From NCBI GenBank assembly GCA_016291085.1, contig JAEEVW010000013.1, forward strand, positions 22,410 through 86,409: a stretch of 64,000 bases of DNA, read 5' to 3'. This document shows positions 51,921 to 60,504 of this stretch, in pieces (positions within the stretch are counted from its first letter, which is position 1; the number at the start of each line of letters is the position of its first letter). The DNA comes from Prevotella sp. (GTDB taxonomy: Bacteria; Bacteroidota; Bacteroidia; Bacteroidales; Bacteroidaceae). Made by a program: the position numbers and the translations under genes. The notes under the pieces are model-generated. The model made no database searches. It had not been told where the DNA came from and worked only from the letters and a program-made list of their open reading frames with translations.

Positions 51921-54011
51921 ACTATTACCTTTTACCTTATCAAACAGTCCATAGGTCGTTCTCAGCACCCTAAACTCGGTACGACGGTTCAGCTGGTTGC
52001 ACTGCTCCTGCTGTTCTGCGTCTTCCAGCGTCTTGATGAATTCTTCCGTCAAGACGTCGTTTTCTTTTAGGAACGGATATTTCTCGGTTACTTTTCTGCG
52101 AATCTTCTTGGGCTTGTCCTTGCCATAGCCTACGGGCGTCAGACGATCTGCCGCAATGCCGTGTTCTATCAGGTATTTCACCACCGACTCAGCACGTCGC
52201 TGCGAGAGTCGTTTGTTGTAGTCTGCTGAGCCTTTGTAGTCGCAGTGCGCCGACAGTTCGATGGTCACGTTCGGATTCTCTTCCAGCAATGTCACCAGTT
52301 GGTCCAGTGCCTCTGCCGATTCCGGACGTAGCGTGGCTTTGTCGAAGTCGTAGAAGATGTTGTCGATGAGCACGGGGGCGGTAATCGATGCCAACGGGAA
52401 CTGCAGCACGTATTCTTCTGACTCTGTCACGGGTTCCACGCGCAGCTGTTCCTGGTGGTTCAGGAATCCCTTGCAGGTTCCCAGGAATACATAGTCCACA
52501 CCGGCCTTAATCTGCTGCGTAAACGACCCGTCGCCCTTTACGCTCAGTTTCAGGTTCGTGCCGTCGTTGCCCACCATGTACACCTGTCCGGCGGGCAGCT
52601 CGTAGCCGTCCTGTTCGTACACCCAGCCCGTCACCGTCTGGACGATTTCCGGATTGTAGAACGAGAAGATGTGGTCCCAGCCCTTGCCGTCGCCGCGGTT
52701 CGACGAGAAGTATCCCTGGTTCTTCAGTCCTTCGAAGGTCATGCCGAAATCGTCACCCTGCGAGTTCAGCGGATAGCCCGGGTGTTCCAATGTATATAAC
52801 TGAGAACGGATATCATAGCTATCAGTTTCCTGTTCTTCGTTCTCAATTATTAGCTCTGTGTTTTGCGTGGGTTTGGCAATATAAATGTCCAGTCCGCCCA
52901 TACCCTCGTGTCCGTTGCTCGAGAAATACAGATCGCCATTGGGGCGGAACGTGGGAAACATCTCGTCGCCGGGCGTGTTGATGGGGGCTCCGAGGTTCTC
53001 GACGCCAGCTACGCCGTTGGTAGTCAGTCGGACGCGCCAGATGTCGTAGCCGCCCTGACCGCCAGGCATATTGCTGGTAAAGTAGAGCCATTCACCATCG
53101 GGACTGATGGCAGGGTGGGCGTAGGCCGACAACGTGTCGCGTGTCAGCTTCAGTTCCGTGGCTTTACTCCAGGCGGCATCACTGCGGCTCGAGGTGGCTA
53201 TCGTGGCGAAGCGCGGATAGTCGGGGTCGGTCTTACACAGGGTCAGATACATGGTGCGTCCGTCGGGGCTGAACGAACAGGCACCCTCTTCGCCCTCCGT
53301 GTTCAGTTCGCTGTCAATCACTTCGGGGCGTTGCCACTTGCCCTTGTCGTCCTTCTGCGACATGAAGATGTCGGCATTCTTCGTACCCGTGATGCCGCTC
53401 AGCTCGTCGCCTTTCGACTGGTTGCGCGTCGAGGTGAAGAACAGCTGGTTCCACTCGTCGCCACCAAGCATGGGGCTGTACTCTGAACGGCGGGAATTGA
53501 AGAAGTTCTCGCGCTTCACGGTATATGCCGATCCCTCCTGCTTCCATGCGGGCGCCTGTTGGGCCGAGCGCAGACCCGTCAGAGCCAGCGTGCGGGCATC
53601 CTCGTAGCCCTGTGCGCCAGCAATCTCGAATGCCACAATGCTGTCCAGCTGTGTCTGGAACTGCTTGGCAGCCTCCTTATACTGGCCGTTCTTCATCAGC
53701 TGCTGTCCCAGATGCAGGTGCGTCAACGAATCGTGCTGCTTATAGCGTATGGCATTGTTATAGGCTGCAATGGCCTTCTGTGTGTAGTTGATGCGACGAT
53801 AGCATTCCGCCATCTTCAGTGCCAGTTTACCGCGCTGTGTGCGCTGCTTGGCAGGGGTCTGCGCGTAGGCCTTCTTATACTGGTTCGATGCTTCGAAATA
53901 CTCCCCCAGGGCCCACGCCTTGTCGCCCTTCTTGATAGCCTGGTCTGCTCCGCATCCCATCAGGAGCGCAGCTACTGCCAACAGCATTATGAGGTGTATT
54001 TTCTTATGCAT
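51915..54011 (-). CDS. PorE-like OmpA-family lipoprotein (TPR, PD40 propeller, CRD, OmpA)
   Basis: A 698-residue lipoprotein (ALLMGCGAD). Domain order: TPR helices (WALGEYFEASNQYKKAYAQ; ALKMAECYRRINYTQKAIAAY), a PD40/WD40-like propeller (EGACSFSPDGRTMYLTLC; HPAISPDGEWLYFTSNMPGG; FPTFRPNGDLYFSSNGH), a carboxypeptidase-regulatory-like module, and a C-terminal OmpA peptidoglycan-binding domain (LIDNIFYDFDKATLRPES; ELSAHCDYKGSADYNKRLSQ). This order is that of PorE, which tethers the type IX secretion complex to peptidoglycan. Similar proteins also occur without T9SS, so the T9SS role is not proven. Confidence 0.85.
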   Translation of the reverse strand: MHKKIHLIMLLAVAALLMGCGADQAIKKGDKAWALGEYFEASNQYKKAYAQTPAKQRTQRGKLALKMAECYRRINYTQKAIAAYNNAIRYKQHDSLTHLHLGQQLMKNGQYKEAAKQFQTQLDSIVAFEIAGAQGYEDARTLALTGLRSAQQAPAWKQEGSAYTVKRENFFNSRRSEYSPMLGGDEWNQLFFTSTRNQSKGDELSGITGTKNADIFMSQKDDKGKWQRPEVIDSELNTEGEEGACSFSPDGRTMYLTLCKTDPDYPRFATIATSSRSDAAWSKATELKLTRDTLSAYAHPAISPDGEWLYFTSNMPGGQGGYDIWRVRLTTNGVAGVENLGAPINTPGDEMFPTFRPNGDLYFSSNGHEGMGGLDIYIAKPTQNTELIIENEEQETDSYDIRSQLYTLEHPGYPLNSQGDDFGMTFEGLKNQGYFSSNRGDGKGWDHIFSFYNPEIVQTVTGWVYEQDGYELPAGQVYMVGNDGTNLKLSVKGDGSFTQQIKAGVDYVFLGTCKGFLNHQEQLRVEPVTESEEYVLQFPLASITAPVLIDNIFYDFDKATLRPESAEALDQLVTLLEENPNVTIELSAHCDYKGSADYNKRLSQRRAESVVKYLIEHGIAADRLTPVGYGKDKPKKIRRKVTEKYPFLKENDVLTEEFIKTLEDAEQQEQCNQLNRRTEFRVLRTTYGLFDKVKGNSE

Positions 54012-54086
54012 ACCTTATTAATAACGCAAAGCCAGGCATTTTATTGCCTGCAATAAAAGAATGTTGCAATGGCTGCAACTCGTGGA

Positions 54087-54138
54087 TGCAAATAAATTCC
54101 ATTTTATTTTGTATTTCGCTCGTTTTGCACTATCTTTG
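54087..54138 (+). promoter_or_regulatory. Promoter with upstream dyad, duplicated at 61.17 kb
   Basis: TTTG (54108-54111), 19 bases, TATCTTTG (54131-54138). A CAAATAAA/TTTATTT dyad overlaps the -33 box. The 52 bases differ at only five positions from 61174-61225. The gene start follows after seven bases. Confidence 0.75.
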
Positions 54139-54145
54139 CAGGGCG

Positions 54146-55783
54146 ATGAAGAATTTGGTACTTATATTCGCCCTTTTGCTGACGTTGGTCTGCTGCACTT
54201 CGGAGGCCGACCGAGTCCGCATGGCTGCCCTGCTCGACAGGGCGGACAGCATGAACCGCGCCTATATCCCTATGACCGACGGCACGGACTCGCTGCTTCT
54301 CGAAGCCACCCGTTATTACGACCGTCACGGCACTGCCAATGAGCAGATGCGGGCTCACTATCTCCTCGGCTGCGCCTATCGCGACAAAGGCGAGGCACCT
54401 GCCGCCCTCCAGAGCTATCAGGATGCCGTCGACCGTGCAGATACCACCGCTGCCGATTGCGACTATAAGCAACTCTGTAGAGTCTATGCCCAGATGGCTC
54501 AGATTTTATATGAGCAGGGACTTTATCGGAAACAGTTGACTTCTGGTCAAATGTCTGTAAAGTATGCCTGGAAAGGTAATGATACGCTAGCAGCCCTGAT
54601 GAGTTATGAACAGGAAAGTCAGGCCTATCGTAACCTGAATATGCCAGACTCTTTATTATATATATGTGAGCATGTTTCGGGACTCTATCGCAAATGCGGC
54701 TATATACGCTATGCAGCAAGAGCAATATTTAATACTCTTAGAACATTAGTTCTTCGTAATGAGTATGACAAGGCAAGAAAATATATGCAAATATATGAGT
54801 CAGAATCTGAATACTTTGATTCCCTCGGGAATATCCAGAAAGGACGTGAGATTTATTACCGTATAAAAGGGCTATACTTTCTGCATGCAAATGGGCTGGA
54901 TTCTGCGGAATACTATTTCCGCAAGGAACTTCGTGATGGTAAGGGCTTCAAGAATCAACACTCAGCAGCATTAGGTTTAGCTGAACTATACAACATTCGA
55001 CAATTCCCGGATTCTATTGCAAAATACTATAAGTATGCCTATGAGATGAGCGATTCTCTTTATGCGCAAAGGACTGCAAAGGAGATTGAGCGCATACAAG
55101 CCATGTACGACTACACTCGACATCAGGAAATCGCACATCAAGAACAAAAGAAAGCGAACCAACGTACGATTATTATTTGGATTTGTGTTGGAATTATCAT
55201 TGTTATCTGTCTACTAACTCTTCTTATTATTAGAGAATTGACCCGTAAAAGGAAAATGGCAGAGCAAAAATACTTGCAAAGTCAGTCTGTCATAGAACAG
55301 GCTCAAAGCGATATTGCAAAGCTCCAAGCCAATGCAGAGATCAACAAAGAACTTATCTCCGAAAAGGAACAGATTATCCGTGAACAGGAAACCATCTTGA
55401 AGTCATTACTGCAACGCGATGCCAATAGTCAGTCTTTAGCAGACAGACAATTGAAAACAACAGTAATCTACGGAAGATTCGAACAGCTGTCAGTTGTCGG
55501 TCAGAAACCGACAAATGCAGAATGGGAAAACATGAAGGAACAAATATTCAAATGTTATCCTGGATTTAAAGATCTTATATCAAGACATGAACATCAGTTA
55601 AACAATAAGGAATATAAAACTTGCCTATTGATTCGAATAGGTTTTAAGCCCAAAACGGTCAGCCACATGTTAGAAGTCGATCCTTCTTATATCTCCAACA
55701 TCCGTGCTGAAATGTTACAAAAGCTTTTTAATTTGTCAGGTAATTCAAAATCCTTTGATAAAATGCTGAAGGAAATCTATTGA
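54146..55783 (+). CDS. TPR-containing membrane regulator with C-terminal HTH
   Basis: A protein of about 545 residues. I start at the ATG 7 bases after the -7 box (MKNLVLIFALLLTLVCC), because longer versions would include the promoter. The lipoprotein-like or anchored N-terminus is followed by about five TPR-like helical pairs (AHYLLGCAYRDKGEAPAALQ; AQMAQILYEQGLYRKQLTSG). A membrane helix comes next (TIIIWICVGIIIVICLLTLL), then a coiled coil and a C-terminal HTH (KTCLLIRIGFKPKTVSHMLE, VDPSYISNIRAEMLQKLF). Such proteins act as one-component sensors in Bacteroidales and often sit beside the secreted proteins they control. Confidence 0.85.
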   Translation: MKNLVLIFALLLTLVCCTSEADRVRMAALLDRADSMNRAYIPMTDGTDSLLLEATRYYDRHGTANEQMRAHYLLGCAYRDKGEAPAALQSYQDAVDRADTTAADCDYKQLCRVYAQMAQILYEQGLYRKQLTSGQMSVKYAWKGNDTLAALMSYEQESQAYRNLNMPDSLLYICEHVSGLYRKCGYIRYAARAIFNTLRTLVLRNEYDKARKYMQIYESESEYFDSLGNIQKGREIYYRIKGLYFLHANGLDSAEYYFRKELRDGKGFKNQHSAALGLAELYNIRQFPDSIAKYYKYAYEMSDSLYAQRTAKEIERIQAMYDYTRHQEIAHQEQKKANQRTIIIWICVGIIIVICLLTLLIIRELTRKRKMAEQKYLQSQSVIEQAQSDIAKLQANAEINKELISEKEQIIREQETILKSLLQRDANSQSLADRQLKTTVIYGRFEQLSVVGQKPTNAEWENMKEQIFKCYPGFKDLISRHEHQLNNKEYKTCLLIRIGFKPKTVSHMLEVDPSYISNIRAEMLQKLFNLSGNSKSFDKMLKEIY

Positions 55784-55948
55784 TAATGGGTTCAATCCAG
55801 CATCATTAATTCTTAACAATTGTAAAATTCAAGGTAAACTTTTAGTAAAATATTTGTCTATCCTTCTGATTTATAATAGGATAGCCGGACTAAAATTTTA
55901 GGTAAAATCCTTTTCTGCACTTTTGTTGTGCAAATCTGTTTTTTCTCA

Positions 55949-55956
55949 TAATTTTG
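55949..55956 (+). promoter_or_regulatory. Promoter -7 box of the DUF3244 gene
   Basis: TAATTTTG followed by GCAG, about 30 bases before the ATG at 55986. Exact consensus; TTG at 55926-55928 may serve as the -33. Confidence 0.6.
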
Positions 55957-55985
55957 CAGTGACAAATTTGTAAAACCGCAGAATT

Positions 55986-56342
55986 ATGAAAAAATTACTA
56001 TTGTTTTTAATTAGTGCTTTCATTTTCAGCACCAGTGTTTCAGCTCAAGAGTTGGTACCTTTAACCGTTTGTATTGAAGAAGATGACCAACCTGGTGGCA
56101 ATGGTCATCCGAGATCTCCCAACGAGACTCCTATTGTTTATATCGATGACTACACGCTGTTGTTTGAGGCCAATCATCCTGATTATGTTCTTAATATAAA
56201 GGAGGAGGATGGTGATGTGGTCTACTCGACGGTGGTCTCTTCTACTCAGACGCAGGTTGTCCTGCCCTCAACCCTCTCTGGTGACTATCAGATTGAACTC
56301 GTCGTGGACAACTTGCTGTACAAAGGTTTGATTGAACTGTAA
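55986..56342 (+). CDS. Small secreted DUF3244-like protein
   Basis: A 118-residue protein with signal peptide ending STSVSAQ. The mature part is a compact Ig-like beta domain (YTLLFEANHPDYVLNIKEED; VVLPSTLSGDYQIELVVDN), typical of DUF3244 proteins that follow TPR/HTH regulators in Prevotella. It lacks enzymatic motifs. It may be a target of the upstream membrane regulator. Confidence 0.75.
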   Translation: MKKLLLFLISAFIFSTSVSAQELVPLTVCIEEDDQPGGNGHPRSPNETPIVYIDDYTLLFEANHPDYVLNIKEEDGDVVYSTVVSSTQTQVVLPSTLSGDYQIELVVDNLLYKGLIEL

Positions 56343-56367
56343 TCTATAAACTTCAAGTGAGGTTATT

Positions 56368-57135
56368 ATGATTAACAAGAGAAAAAAGCTAAGAGTGTGG
56401 GCTCTAATGCTCATATTTCATTCCATTGCCCCGACAAACGCTCAAAACACATTGTCACAGGCTGCAAATCTAATGCAGCCAGGTGACAGCGTAACGAAAG
56501 AGCGTGTTGAATACGTTTATGCAGGGGAGGGCGGAGAACATGCGGTGTGGGATTTCAGTAACCTTGATTCTGAAGACACTTATTATATCAAGTATGATAC
56601 AATTAGTGAGTCACAATTGACAGGTTATGACATGCAAAAGACCTACAATTATCGTCTCACAAGCGACAGTCTGCTAATGACGGGATACGAATCTCCCCTA
56701 CTAAGTATTGACTATCAGCAACCTCTGCTAATCCAATACTTTCCACTAAAATTTGGTCAGACTTATAGCGCAGACTATCAAGGCAATGGCCGTTATTGTA
56801 GCACGCATTTTGAACGGAATTATGGCTCGGTCAGAATCACAGCAGATGCCATAGGAACGCTTATACTTTCCGAGAAAGACACTTTGCCCAATACTCTCCG
56901 CATCTATACAATTAACACAGAGGCAATACGCCTTAATAGGGATTCCTGCCGTAACGACTCTGATAATCTGAAATTGGTTATTACCGAGCATTACCAATGG
57001 TATGCATTAGGCTATCGTTATCCCGTATTCGAAACTATAACAAGTAGTACCTTGATCACGGGGTCGGTTCTAATGATCATTTTTCAAGATAGACAAAGTA
57101 TAAATGTAAATGAAACAAGTAATGAATTATCATAA
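56368..57135 (+). CDS. Secreted hypothetical protein, 3' end probably disrupted by a REP-like pair
   Basis: A 255-residue frame with a signal peptide (ending TNAQ) and a beta-rich body (AVWDFSNLDSEDTYYIKYD; YFPLKFGQTYSADYQGNG; YQWYALGYRYPVFETITSS). After residue 229 the frame runs into a REP-like repeat, giving LITGSVLMIIFQDRQ, which is unlikely to be native. The fragment at 57188-57304 in another frame may be its displaced 3' end. No family is recognised. I therefore treat it as a probably truncated gene. Confidence 0.6.
   Translation: MINKRKKLRVWALMLIFHSIAPTNAQNTLSQAANLMQPGDSVTKERVEYVYAGEGGEHAVWDFSNLDSEDTYYIKYDTISESQLTGYDMQKTYNYRLTSDSLLMTGYESPLLSIDYQQPLLIQYFPLKFGQTYSADYQGNGRYCSTHFERNYGSVRITADAIGTLILSEKDTLPNTLRIYTINTEAIRLNRDSCRNDSDNLKLVITEHYQWYALGYRYPVFETITSSTLITGSVLMIIFQDRQSINVNETSNELS
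57054..57084 (+). repeat. REP-like repeat copy 1
   Basis: GATCACGGGGTCGGTTCTAA followed by TGATCATTTTT. It is the same unit as copies at 60571 and 60864 and opposes the copy at 57152, forming a pair about 68 bases apart. Confidence 0.9.
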
Positions 57136-57151
57136 AGATAACGGACTTCTG

Positions 57152-57183
57152 AATATGATCAGAAGAACCGACCCCATGATCAT
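57152..57183 (-). repeat. REP-like repeat copy 2 (inverted)
   Basis: On the minus strand it reads GATCATGGGGTCGGTTCTTC then TGATCATATTC. Together with copy 1 it makes a head-to-head pair like a bacterial interspersed mosaic element. Confidence 0.88.
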
Positions 57184-57187
57184 CACT

Positions 57188-57304
57188 AAAGAATATGGGG
57201 ATGTGACTCTTGGCCAAGGTGACATCACGTTACAAGGAAAATTTGTTGAAATAAAGAATTCCACGACAGTTCCATTAGGTACAACACTTATAATAGGTAA
57301 CTGA
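57188..57304 (+). pseudogene. 3' gene fragment after the REP-like pair
   Basis: The frame reads KEYGDVTLGQGDITLQGKFV, then EIKNSTTVPLGTTLIIGN and stop. It has the strand pattern of a secreted protein's C-terminal beta domain but no start or signal of its own. The open frame begins upstream at 57110 only by running through the repeat. It may belong to the preceding gene. Confidence 0.5.
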
Positions 57305-57327
57305 TTGAAATAAAAAAGGTGAAAATA

Positions 57328-57359
57328 TTTGTATTGTATGAAAATAATCCGTATCTTTG
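57328..57359 (+). promoter_or_regulatory. Promoter of the propeptide-like gene
   Basis: TTTG (57328-57331), 20 bases, TATCTTTG (57352-57359). The gene starts about 100 bases downstream. Confidence 0.7.
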
Positions 57360-57458
57360 TTGTCGAAAATCGGTGTATCAATAATAGAGAACCGGCTTTC
57401 TGATTTAGAATACTAACTATAGAAGATTAAATATCAATAATAAAGTTCTTTACTGATT

Positions 57459-58181
57459 ATGAGCAGAAGATTCTTATTTATAGTGTTGTTGTTCATCTCA
57501 TGTTCAATACATGCGATAGCACAAACTGATTATTATTACTATCAAGGAAATGAGATTCCTCTATTTCTCAATGAAAACAAGGTGTGTATCTGCATTCCGG
57601 CAGAACGTGGTGATATTCTCGAAAGATTTCTTGCAAATGTCCAGACGTTGGCTATGATAAAAGACGTGGCCTTACCTCTCTATATAATTACCCCGTCGGA
57701 ATATGAAAAATTGTCGTCACAGGATTTCTGGGCAGAAGACTCAAAGCATGTAATATTTACTTCCTGCTATTTCACACAGGGCAACGAGGAGGTTTATGTA
57801 TCTCCACACCTGCATGTAGAACTCAAGAAGGAAGAAGATATAGACATACTTGCTTCATATGTAGAACTATATAAACTCATGAACCTTGGGCAGGTTTCGC
57901 AACAGATGCCCTTGTGGTATATTCTGTCCGTAACTCCGGAGACTGAAAAGAGCTGTTTGACATGTGCAAATGAATTATATGAGAGTGGTCATTTCGCTTC
58001 TTCGTCACCAGGCCTTGTTTATAGTGACGGCGATGCGCTTGTTTACACAACAGTTCGCAACATGAACACTGCAACGATAGAAGAATCCTCAGACATCTAC
58101 GACCTCCAGGGCCGCCGTCTGACAGGCAAGCCCACCAAGGGCCTTTATATCCAGAACGGAAAGAAAGTGATGGTGAAATAA
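57459..58181 (+). CDS. Secreted protein resembling a subtilase propeptide plus C-terminal tag, without a protease domain
   Basis: A 240-residue exported protein. After the signal peptide it reads YYYYQGNEIPLFLNENKVCI and later SCLTCANELYESGHFASSSP. This start and the EL-YESG-FA segment resemble the N-terminal propeptides of Bacteroidales S8 peptidases. No Asp/His/Ser catalytic motifs follow. The end IYDLQGRRLTGKPTKGLYIQ, NGKKVMVK is the Prevotella exported-protein tag, like that of the GH43 enzyme. It may be a free inhibitor-type propeptide or a remnant after loss of the catalytic core. Confidence 0.65.
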   Translation: MSRRFLFIVLLFISCSIHAIAQTDYYYYQGNEIPLFLNENKVCICIPAERGDILERFLANVQTLAMIKDVALPLYIITPSEYEKLSSQDFWAEDSKHVIFTSCYFTQGNEEVYVSPHLHVELKKEEDIDILASYVELYKLMNLGQVSQQMPLWYILSVTPETEKSCLTCANELYESGHFASSSPGLVYSDGDALVYTTVRNMNTATIEESSDIYDLQGRRLTGKPTKGLYIQNGKKVMVK

Positions 58182-58190
58182 TTGAAACAC

Positions 58191-58225
58191 CTGACACCAT
58201 ATCGCCTAAACGCGCCATCCCTCTC
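58191..58225. repeat. Dispersed repeat, copy A
   Basis: CTGACACCATATCGCCTAAA then CGCGCCATCCCTCTC. It matches 60952-60986 closely. Both copies lie close to a REP-like unit. Confidence 0.85.
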
Positions 58226-58266
58226 CGTGAAATGTATGCATGACATGGGACTGGTACCTGAAATTT

Positions 58267-58293
58267 GGGGACGGTTCTCGGTGATCCACTTTT
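58267..58293 (+). repeat. Degenerate REP-like repeat
   Basis: GGGGACGGTTCTCGGTGATC followed by CACTTTT resembles GGGGTCGGTTCT..TGATCATTTT of the other copies. Confidence 0.55.
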
Positions 58294-58305
58294 AAGTAGA
58301 ATAAT

Positions 58306-58336
58306 TTTGTTATATTGAAATAATTATGTATCTTTG
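58306..58336 (+). promoter_or_regulatory. Promoter of the RHS-tail gene
   Basis: TTTG (58306-58309), 19 bases, TATCTTTG (58329-58336). It makes the ATG at 58365 the likely start. Confidence 0.7.
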
Positions 58337-58364
58337 CGCAGTAAATAATATACTGGCCGAAATT

Positions 58365-59750
58365 ATGCCGAGACAAGAACGGAAGCATAGTACCGATACA
58401 GCCGAGGCCCTTAACTACAATGGTGCCCTCGACTTCCATGATGGTGATGATTCTACCTGTGAGTACGACTACGATAGTAATGGTGCCTTGACGCGCGACA
58501 GCAACAGGGGCATCAACAGCATCACATACGACTACGGTCATCATACATATATAATAGACTTGGACTTGAACAACAGGCCGAGGAACATTACTAACGACTA
58601 CACGCCCGATGGCAGAAAGCTGTTAAGCAAACATGTGATGTCCATTCCCAAAGCTCACGGTTATATAAAGAAGACCACTACAGATAAGTATATTGACGGT
58701 CTGACGCTGCGTGGCGACACAACGCTGATGTGGCGGTTCGATGGTGGCTATGTGGACCTGAATGCCAACGGCACCCCGACCCGCTGGAACTACTACGTCA
58801 CTGACCACTTGAGCAGTACGAGGATGGTGGTTGACAGCAACGACAGCATCAGGGAAACGATTAATTACTATCCCTTCGGCAGTGAGATGCAGATGGTGAA
58901 CCCCGCCCTGCTGACTGGTGGCACCTCACATCCTTACCGCTTCACCGGCAAGGAGCTGGACAAGCTGAACAGCCTGAACATGTACGACTTCGGTGCCAGA
59001 TGGTATGATGTAGCAGGAGTACCTATGTGGACGAGCGTTGACCCATTGGCGGAGAAGAACTATCCGTATAGTCCGTATAATTATTGTGCAGGAGATCCTG
59101 TAAATAAGATAGATCCGGATGGGAGAGATGGTATGGCAGCTATTGATTTTGAGAAAAAAACAATTGCAATATCTCAAACTTTCTATTACAACAAGAATTC
59201 AGAAGGGTTAACCCAACAAGGAATTGTGTCAGATAGAGAAATTAACAATTTCAGTTATGGGCAGATGACAGTTCCTGCAGAGATTAGTTTAGTAGCAAAA
59301 AATGGGTTCCCTTCGAAGACATGGGATGTGAATGGCTGGAATGTTTCATTTACATGTGATTTCATTGGGTTAGATTCTGACGAGGCAGTTAACAAAGCCT
59401 TAGAAACTAATCCCGCTGCGAATGCTCTATGTTATGACGCGAATCTGCCATCAAATGGAGAATGGGATCCTAGTTCAAGGACATTGACTTTGGGGTCTCA
59501 TAGAGGAGGCATGGGACCAGAACGAGGTTCTACAATTAATCATGAAATTGGACATTCATGGGGACTGCCTCACGAAAATCTTATGCCAAATAGTCCTATA
59601 TATGGTAAAGATAATAAAGAAGGGACTGGCATCATGAGTTATGGAAGCTACAGAACCATTCAGAATTATGAAGTTGAATATGGAGTGGAGAAGATTCTCA
59701 AGAATGTTCCTGAAGATCATCCTTCTTCAATGAATCTTCACATCAAATAA
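58365..59750 (+). CDS. Orphan RHS-repeat tail with C-terminal metzincin-type metalloprotease domain
   Basis: A 461-residue protein starting at the ATG after the promoter. Residues about 20-130 keep degenerate YD repeats (EYDYDSNGALTRDSNRG). Residues about 140-252 are the RHS core (YYVTDHLSSTRMVVDSND; YRFTGKELDKLNSLNMYDFG; DPLAEKNYPYSPYNYCAGDP ending KIDPDG). The 209-residue C-terminal domain contains HEIGHSWGLPH (HExxHxxGxxH zinc site, about residue 393) and a Met-turn-like GIMSYGS, so it resembles a metzincin. The normal long RHS N-terminus and signal peptide are missing. This is the layout of an orphan polymorphic-toxin tail. The next gene could encode its immunity protein. Confidence 0.85.
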   Translation: MPRQERKHSTDTAEALNYNGALDFHDGDDSTCEYDYDSNGALTRDSNRGINSITYDYGHHTYIIDLDLNNRPRNITNDYTPDGRKLLSKHVMSIPKAHGYIKKTTTDKYIDGLTLRGDTTLMWRFDGGYVDLNANGTPTRWNYYVTDHLSSTRMVVDSNDSIRETINYYPFGSEMQMVNPALLTGGTSHPYRFTGKELDKLNSLNMYDFGARWYDVAGVPMWTSVDPLAEKNYPYSPYNYCAGDPVNKIDPDGRDGMAAIDFEKKTIAISQTFYYNKNSEGLTQQGIVSDREINNFSYGQMTVPAEISLVAKNGFPSKTWDVNGWNVSFTCDFIGLDSDEAVNKALETNPAANALCYDANLPSNGEWDPSSRTLTLGSHRGGMGPERGSTINHEIGHSWGLPHENLMPNSPIYGKDNKEGTGIMSYGSYRTIQNYEVEYGVEKILKNVPEDHPSSMNLHIK

Positions 59751-59774
59751 TTATAAGAAATAAACTAATTGCTT

Positions 59775-60428
59775 ATGGTACGTTACACGTTATTGTTTAT
59801 ATTATGGAGTATCGTTATTACTCCCATAAAGGCACAGATAGAACAATGTGACATTGTAAAACTGAAAGATGCTATCGTTATAGGTGAATACTTGCCTTGT
59901 ACTCCACGTGATTCTATTTATGTTGAGGGTAATCATTATATCTGTTATGATGGTAATAAAGTGCCTTTTATTACCCATGCAAGTTCTCACAACTCCTTGA
60001 TAAAGAGATTAGATTCAAATATCAACATTCCTGAATGTTTGAAAAAAATCAAAGACGGAGATCCTATAGTTGACTATATAGATTATAACTATACTTATGA
60101 CTTAAAGTTTTCAAAACATGAGAGACAAAATCAAGAGGTAAGGGGGCAATTAATAGAGAGTGAGGATATCTATAAACGACGTGGCAAGAAAAAACTATAT
60201 GTGGTTTATTTCCTAGAGGGAGAAGTCGTCTTGTATAAGACTAAAAGAAAAACCGTAATACATACCGGGTTTAAAGATCCTATTTTCACACTGAAGCCTT
60301 TGAAATTATCAAAGTTTGCTGTACTAAAAAGAGCAGATATGCTAAGATCTTTGACTGTTGAAGAAATTCGTTCGATGAAACTAAAGAAGTACGAGAATAA
60401 TTACATAAAGCTATTTATACCAGAATAA
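59775..60428 (+). CDS. Secreted hypothetical protein, candidate immunity protein
   Basis: About 217 residues from the ATG at 59775 (a TTG two codons earlier is less likely). Signal peptide MVRYTLLFILWSIVITPIKA then a lysine-rich alpha/beta body (DSNINIPECLKKIKDGDPIV; RGKKKLYVVYFLEGEVVLYK). I recognise no family. It lies 24 bases after the RHS-metzincin gene, has similar low GC, and is predicted to be exported, as would be needed for protection from a protease acting in the periplasm. This role is inference from position. Confidence 0.6.
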   Translation: MVRYTLLFILWSIVITPIKAQIEQCDIVKLKDAIVIGEYLPCTPRDSIYVEGNHYICYDGNKVPFITHASSHNSLIKRLDSNINIPECLKKIKDGDPIVDYIDYNYTYDLKFSKHERQNQEVRGQLIESEDIYKRRGKKKLYVVYFLEGEVVLYKTKRKTVIHTGFKDPIFTLKPLKLSKFAVLKRADMLRSLTVEEIRSMKLKKYENNYIKLFIPE

Positions 60429-60504
60429 CACAGCAGGTTTTAAAGTGCCCCAATGTCAGAATACCAATAGACAGATACCGATATGACAATTAGTTCTCAC
60501 AGAA

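Noticed and set aside
51915..54011. Proof of a type IX secretion system
   Set aside because: The PorE-like domain order and short C-terminal tags are suggestive only; no PorK/L/M/N/T or sov-type gene is in the window.
54044..54145. N-terminal extension of the TPR/HTH regulator from an upstream ATG
   Set aside because: It would translate across a consensus promoter and a dyad that is duplicated elsewhere as non-coding DNA.
58326..58364. Upstream ATG for the RHS-tail gene
   Set aside because: The -7 box lies inside this extension, so the message would begin after it.
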